Shown one piece after another: positions 58,477 through 64,000 of a DNA stretch of 64,000 nt. The position numbers were made by a program, and so were the translations under genes. Origin of the DNA: Acridotheres tristis. Taxonomy: Eukaryota; Chordata; Aves; Passeriformes; Sturnidae. The stretch covers positions 86,806,922-86,870,921 of the forward strand of contig CM072886.1 in assembly GCA_037013685.1 (NCBI GenBank), written 5' to 3'. A model generated the notes under the pieces. It was not told the DNA's origin, made no database searches, and was given only the letters and a program-made list of their open reading frames with translations. Each line of letters opens with the position of its first letter. Positions within the stretch are counted from its first letter, which is position 1.

Positions 58477-61400
58477 GTTTATAATTTAAGTGCAAATACT
58501 TTAGCTACAGTCTTGTATAAATTGCATTGTTGTGGGAAAAATAAGCAAGGATGGGATCAATGAGGCAAATTTCGGATTAAGAAAATAATACTGTGCTTCA
58601 AGGAGCATTAAAATATGTTTAGATTAATAATGGATTAACATTGTAAAAACTGAAAGCCCATTGTTACTAATCTCTTTGAACAAGACTGAGCTATTCTAAG
58701 CCAACACTGAACAAAGTTTTCATTTGTGGAATGAGGCAGGAGTTTTCAACTTTTCTTCTGCTAAAATCCAGATTAAAAAAAAAATCACAGTTGATATATT
58801 TGTTTCAGCAAAGATTTCCTCAAGGCTTGGGTAGAATTTCACGTTGAGAGGAGAGAAAACACCAGCTATGGAATAATCTAAGTGAGAAACTGCACCTGGA
58901 AAGTGGACAGGAAAAATAAAATAATATGGTTTTATCCTGGGATAAAATATGGCAGATGGTGCAATGCCACCCACTTAAATTGAAGCTGTATCTGCATTCC
59001 AAATAACAATCATTCCAATTAAATGCAATAGAAATAGTAGTGAAACTGATTTACAAACTATTTTTCAAATGGTGTCTATTCACAAGACATTTATGAATTA
59101 GAAATAACTTGCCCATTTTGAAGAGTCTGGTATTCCACTGTTAAACTAAATTGCATCAAAGATCAGACCAAACTGAACTCTGTAATTCTTGAAGCACTCA
59201 GTTTTTATATCCAATTGTTTTATTTCTGTAGAAGATCCACAAAATTAAAAGGGAGAAAGACAGGAACACAAAGATGTTTTTACTCTCTGCCCTTTTGCTA
59301 ATAACCCCGGCTAGTAACTAGCAGAGATCCTCTGCACCTGCAAGCTCTTTCAGGTTCCTGCTCCGTTAGAAGGACTATTTCAAATCTCATGTCCCACATT
59401 TAGTTTTTATGTAAGAAAATTTGAGTTGGAAGTGAAATAACCATGAGGGCATGCACTGCTCTAGGAAGGGACTGGTGAGCACAAATGCAAGTGTTAGGAA
59501 AGTGGCTTGACAAGACTGGATGGTGGAAAAGGGAAGAAAAAGGTGAAATAATAATATTTTCGCAATAACATACAGTTAGAAAAGGCATTCAACAGTGTAT
59601 TTTTTTTAGATTTTGTTTCTTTGTTTTCTTGCTTTTTAGTATTTCTCCTATTTTCTTCCCTTATTGTACAAGGACTTCTCTTTTAAAGAAGTTGTCCCAT
59701 ATTGTCCAAAGTATACACATGCAAACACAGATACACAGAAAAACAGGTATATTGGAAAAGTTATTTTACTTAAAATTGAGCTACAGAAACATGCTTTAAT
59801 AGTAATTACAGCTGTCTCTGATACACTGTGCAGTGCTCATCTAATTGTGGGCATTGAAGTCATACAGCCACTAGCTCCACAAGAGCAGTGTCCCTGGGCT
59901 GCGGTACAGCAGTTTGCTCCAGTGCCACTTATTTCTTTGCCTGGAAGCATAGGAGATAAAAGACTAACCTTAAGATGATAGTGCAAGTCAATAGTAAGGT
60001 CCTGAATGAAGTGGGAGTCGCAGTGCTTACAGTCCCTGCTGGACAGCAGTCAATATCAGACATCACACTTAAACTGTCACAATTTGACCTGACAATCTTT
60101 TTTCAGAAGGACCAGAAATAGAGCTAGCCAAGTTACCTTTCATTTCTGAAGAAGGTCACGGGCAGGTCACTGGCAGATGGAGGTGTGTATTAAAGATGTC
60201 TGGTATGAGTATGAGCACGGACATTTGTAGCCTGCATAAACATAAATGTTAAGATGCATAAGGGATTGTTACTGTCTAGCTGGAACAGGAAAGTTAAAAG
60301 ATCTTTATAAGGAACAAAGAGAGATGTTTGCTCTGTTCATGTGAAAAAAGAAATTACTGGAAGAAAAGAAAAAAAGAGAGACTTATATAGTCAGCAATAT
60401 ATGTTCTAAAAATGCAATTTCCGGATTAATAACAAAGACACTGTTCTAGTTCACTAGTTCCTTTAGGACGTGCGCTTTTGACCCATGCAACATATTGTGC
60501 CCCATGGCTCTTAGCTGAACTGTGTCTTAACTGCACCTATTTTTTTTAAAATGTGTGATGTCTATTAAAACTAGCTGGTGCTTGTACCAGGACCTCAGTG
60601 GAAATGAAAGAGATGTCTCGGTGGACTGTCCATTGGTTAAATATTAAAGGATCAAACTTTCATATTTAAGTGTGTATGTAGTATATTATATAAAACAAAT
60701 CCCCATCTGAATATTTTAAGTTTTCTCTTTAATCTCGTGAAAGCCAGTGTTTCCACCCCCTAACTCTAATTAACCAGATAAAACAGTATTTCAAGGATAT
60801 ATCTCCTATGAAAAGAGTCAGGTTTTTCTGTGATTATATATATATCTTTGCTCCAAGGCACTTATTAATTTGCTTAAAAGTCTATGCATCATTTCACAGA
60901 TTGTTTTAGCACTTGTCATCTTATCAGTCCATGTCTGAGTAAGGCACACTTGAAAAAAATGAAGTGAAAGATTAAGTATTCCAGCATGCTCTACATTATA
61001 AATACAACTGTCTTCCTTTTATAAATGAATTTCCATAAAAATGGAGCACCGGAGAAGGGTGAGAGGTGATGGAGCACAGCAAAAAGATGGTAGGCCTGAC
61101 AAATGCAGCTGGGGAGGGAATCTGAGGCAGCAGCAGGTTAGATACAGCTGGAAATCCTTTATCCCCCTGCAGCTGCAATACTACTTGGTTCCACTATTTC
61201 ATTTCTCACACCAGGGAGCTGGAGAAGCAAGTGCTCTGCCAGGGCAGGGGAGAGTGGGGGGCTGAGGGCTGATGCCCTCCCTACCCCAACAAGGAGATTA
61301 GAGCCACCTGATGATGGTAACCCACAGTCTCCATCACAATGATGTGTCCACACTCAGGGCAAGACTGTCCTGCCCTTGAATTATCACAGTAGATTGGAAA

Positions 61401-61889
61401 GAGAAAACAGGTTCTTCAGGTTAGTGAAACTGAGGCCCAGATCCCCAAAGGTATTTCTTCAGCATCCCCATGCACACATACATCCCACTGAAGCGCTAAA
61501 AATCTCTGGCAAGCTGCCACTGGATAGGATGGGTGCTTAAATCCTGTAACTGGCTGACTAGTGACCACACACTATGCAGCCTAAATGCTGAGGTCAACCT
61601 GAATGTTTACAGTGGCTGAGATCCTGCCTCAGCCCAGACTTGGGTTTTAGGTTGGATCAAATTGTAATCTCCAGGTCAAGGGCTTGAGTGTCACTTTCCT
61701 ATCTGTCAAGTGAGGTCTCTAATCACGGGCTGCCTGCTCTCTTGGAATCTACATGTCATAATTTGTAGACAGTGGGACAGCCTCAACAGGAGACCTGGTT
61801 GGTCTGCAATGAAGAGTGCAACTCTGTGAATAGATATGTAACAAATGAGTAAGCTGGCTCTTAAATCAGCATGCCTGCATCAGATCATC

Positions 61890-61965
61890 CAGGTGAATTG
61901 GCCCTGGTCAGGCAGTTTTACTAGATGATTGTTGTAGTTCAATTCCAACTGAGAATATTCTATTC
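61890..61965 (+). mobile_element. Short CR1 3' terminus
   Basis: CCTGGTCAGGCAGTTTTACT (about 61903), followed by AGATGATTGTTGTAGTTCAA and TTCCAACTGAGAATATTC, matches the last 60 bases of CR1 copies of the type whose 3' end runs into ATTCT units. The 5' boundary is unclear and the fragment may be longer. It continues without a gap into the ATTCT array. Confidence 0.75.
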
Positions 61966-62085
61966 ATTCTATTCTATTCTATTCTATTCTATTCTATTCT
62001 ATTCTATTCTATTCTATTCTATTCTATTCTATTCTATTCTATTCTATTCTATTCTATTCTATTCTATTCTATTCTATTCTATTCT
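61966..62085 (+). repeat. Perfect (ATTCT)24 array
   Basis: Twenty-four uninterrupted copies of ATTCT, 120 bases, with no internal variants. One imperfect pre-unit (TATTC) lies just before. It begins exactly at the terminal repeat of the CR1 fragment to its left, so it most likely grew from the CR1 3' tail. A 62-codon frame across it (61925-62113) is an artefact of the repeat. The perfect units suggest recent or ongoing length change. Confidence 0.98.
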
Positions 62086-64000
62086 TTTTACTTACTGTTT
62101 GTTTAGGAGTTAGATTGGGCATGTCAATCAATTCTTACGTATGTACAGACATCAACCAGCCCTTGCACACCAAATAACACCAAATAACCAGAAAGTAGGT
62201 GGAGGTAAATGCTATTTAGGTCACTCTGAGCCTCTGTAGAGGCAGGTGACTATGTCTTGTCCCACTTGTCTACTCTTCAGACATGGACGATTTAAGCAAA
62301 TCCTTGCTCTGGTGATTTCTGATTTCATTTATTTTTTTTTTAGTAAGGACAGAAAAAAATCACTCTTAATATTCATTGCCTGGGAAGTTGTATTTGGGTT
62401 GAGAAATCCATGAGGCCACAGGAGGAATAAAAGTTAGCTTTGCAACATGGAAGTACCTTTGAGGATCTGGGCCCAAAGGCTTAATCCTACAGCATCAAAT
62501 TCAATAGGAACTTCCTTAAGTTAAAATGGGAAATTGAGGTAAGAATTCGAATATGTTCTTTTATCATTTCTTTCCTACAGTTTCTATTGATAAAAAGCCT
62601 TGGAGTAGCAATTCTTTGATGCTTATGCTGTAAAATCAGAGTTCAAAGGGGCTGGTTTGGATCTGTACAACAGTCTGACATTTTCTCCTTTTTCTTCTGC
62701 TGCAGAATCATATAAGCAAATTAAGCAATAGAATGAATTAAAAAGAAATGCAATGAAAATGTTATTAATTTTACTGGCTCCTTTGCTTACTAGAAAAACT
62801 TAGCTGAGGAATCAGAATTTGCCAGTTTGAGGGGAGAAGTAGAGCATGTTGTTATACTACACAGGTAGAAGTATGGAGAGGCAGAAAACATAAACTGTAA
62901 AAAGAAGGATGCAGAAAGGAAGGAATCCAATGTAAGAGTAGCTCATCTCAGTTACAAAGAACTTTGACTTGAAAAAGTCAGAATGAGTCTTTGTAATTTT
63001 TCCTAACATACATGAAATATCCATATATGATCCAATATGATGCTGCTTCTTTTGCTTACAGTTAAATGAAGCAAACTCAAGATATTACTTTGATGTACTA
63101 CCGTTTCTATGTATCTCTGTGAACAGCCAAAAGGTTCAGCAGAAAGTTCAGAAAGTTTTGTTATGGAAAATTATGAAATAATCTGCTGTTAGGAAAGTTT
63201 CATCCTGGTCTGACTCTGGTAGATCAGGTAATAGTCATTGAAGTCTTGAACTGAAATCTGTCCAATATAATTGGATGTTCACACTCTATGTAGAAATCAC
63301 TGTATTACTCTCTCTTGCTCTAAGCTCTTGGTGTCAATGTTATCTCAGTCCAAGGAAAACTGTGTGAAACATTTTCTGCACAAGAAAATACTTTTATCAT
63401 GTTTAAAAATTGTTGCCTTTCAGTTTTATGGCAGTTCCGTTTATACTTGTATCATGTTATCAGCAATTTTGCCCACATAACTGCAGCTGAATTACTCTAA
63501 GGCAAGGATCAGAGAGTGGTCACACTAGAACTCATTGTTTGTTGACTAAATTTGTCTGCAGGCAGCTGTATCCCAAAGACATTTTGATTAAACTTTCATA
63601 CAGGCTTTCCTATTTTTTTTTAATATTTATTAAACAGGAATATTTTTTTCTCCATGTGTCTGGACAGGAGAAATACTGAATTCCAGAGCTGAAAAATTTG
63701 ATTTGTCTCTGAAGGAGCTGATAGATTGGAGAGAAAAATGGAGCTGGATAGGTAATAGAAGAAAAGCCTCAGATGGAGAAGAGAGGGAATGGAGAAAGTA
63801 AGGAGGATCAAGGTGAAGAAGAGCAAAGCAGTCAGGAGCATATTCACACTGTGTTGAATGGAAGGCAGAGTTTCCTTCCACTGGGGGGAGAAGCAGATAT
63901 ACTGAAGGACTAGTAGAGGACATTGTTAATGGGGAAACTTCTAAAATTTCCTTTCAGTAGGATGCATTTCCTAGCAATGACAAAAAGTTGTTCATTCTCC
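62086..64000. other. AT-rich non-coding DNA, no gene recognised
   Basis: Contains a small direct duplication of ACCAAATAAC near 62168-62188 and purine-rich sequence at 63715-63900 on the plus strand, which leaves Leu/Ser/Phe-rich frames open on the minus strand (63620-63847, 63630-63923). I see no gene, no splice pattern and no recognisable transposon to the end of the window. Confidence 0.55.

Larger units (their letters stand above)
56004..61889. other. Mostly AT-rich non-coding DNA, no gene recognised
   Basis: Contains a GC-richer patch at 56.69-57.42 kb (two or more frames open on each strand, none recognised), a tandem 17-bp duplication (57603-57636), a CAT/ATC microsatellite (58441-58476) and another GC-richer patch at 61.0-61.4 kb. 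The patch at 56.69-56.90 keeps isolated CpGs and may repay a conservation check. Confidence 0.5.

Noticed and set aside
61925..62113. 62-codon frame with Tyr-Ser-Ile-Leu-Phe repeats
   Set aside because: Direct translation of the ATTCT microsatellite.
1..64000. CRISPR arrays, tRNA, rRNA, snRNA or prokaryotic operons
   Set aside because: No regularly spaced repeats with unique spacers, no tRNA or small nuclear RNA sequence recognised by eye, and the repeat content is avian; a covariance-model scan would be needed to exclude small RNAs fully.

Overview
The window looks like bird nuclear DNA, about 64 kb and mostly AT-rich, and I recognise no cellular protein-coding exon in it. The avian call rests on repeats. 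There are several CR1 (chicken repeat 1) non-LTR retrotransposon fragments, the youngest with the typical CR1 3' end (33.4-33.5, 50.6-51.3, 55.6-56.0 and 61.9 kb). There is also one solo LTR of an endogenous retrovirus group that I know only from bird genomes (45.7-46.3 kb). I see no bacterial-style gene organisation. The many short reading frames are scattered, overlap on both strands and match nothing I know, apart from decayed CR1 ORF2 pieces.

Left end (1-2.5 kb): a strong CpG island (about 80 CpG counted by eye in 661-1320) with a weaker GC-rich shoulder at 1.95-2.3 kb and motif-rich flanks. This is very probably the promoter of an unidentified gene. Two good splice-donor sequences on the minus strand (at 36/37 and 631/632) suggest at least one transcript running leftwards out of the window. 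Where the main gene lies cannot be told from the sequence.

Middle and right (2.5-64 kb): unique AT-rich DNA with short GC-richer patches (7.4-8.2, 13.7-14.2, 19.4-19.8, 32.2-33.1, 47.3-47.85, 54.8-55.2, 56.7-57.4, 61.0-61.4 kb), ancient CR1 remnants (about 16.5-17.8, 29.3-29.8, 49.8-50.6, 51.3-52.1 kb) and microsatellites. The most striking microsatellites are a 288-bp pure pyrimidine (CCTCT)n tract at 35.3 kb and a perfect (ATTCT)24 array at 62.0 kb that grows directly out of the 3' end of a CR1 copy. Several stretches combine homeodomain, PBX/MEIS, POU octamer, SOX and forkhead-like motifs or perfect palindromes (0.3-0.55, 14.7-14.9, 40.2-42.0, 44.1-44.45, 48.65-49.6 kb). They are the best candidates for conserved enhancers.

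Overall the layout, a CpG-island promoter followed by more than 60 kb without recognisable exons, fits a gene desert or long intron around a developmental regulator. That is inference: the gene is not identified here, and no alignment or expression data could be consulted. Boundaries of old repeats and of candidate regulatory stretches are approximate.
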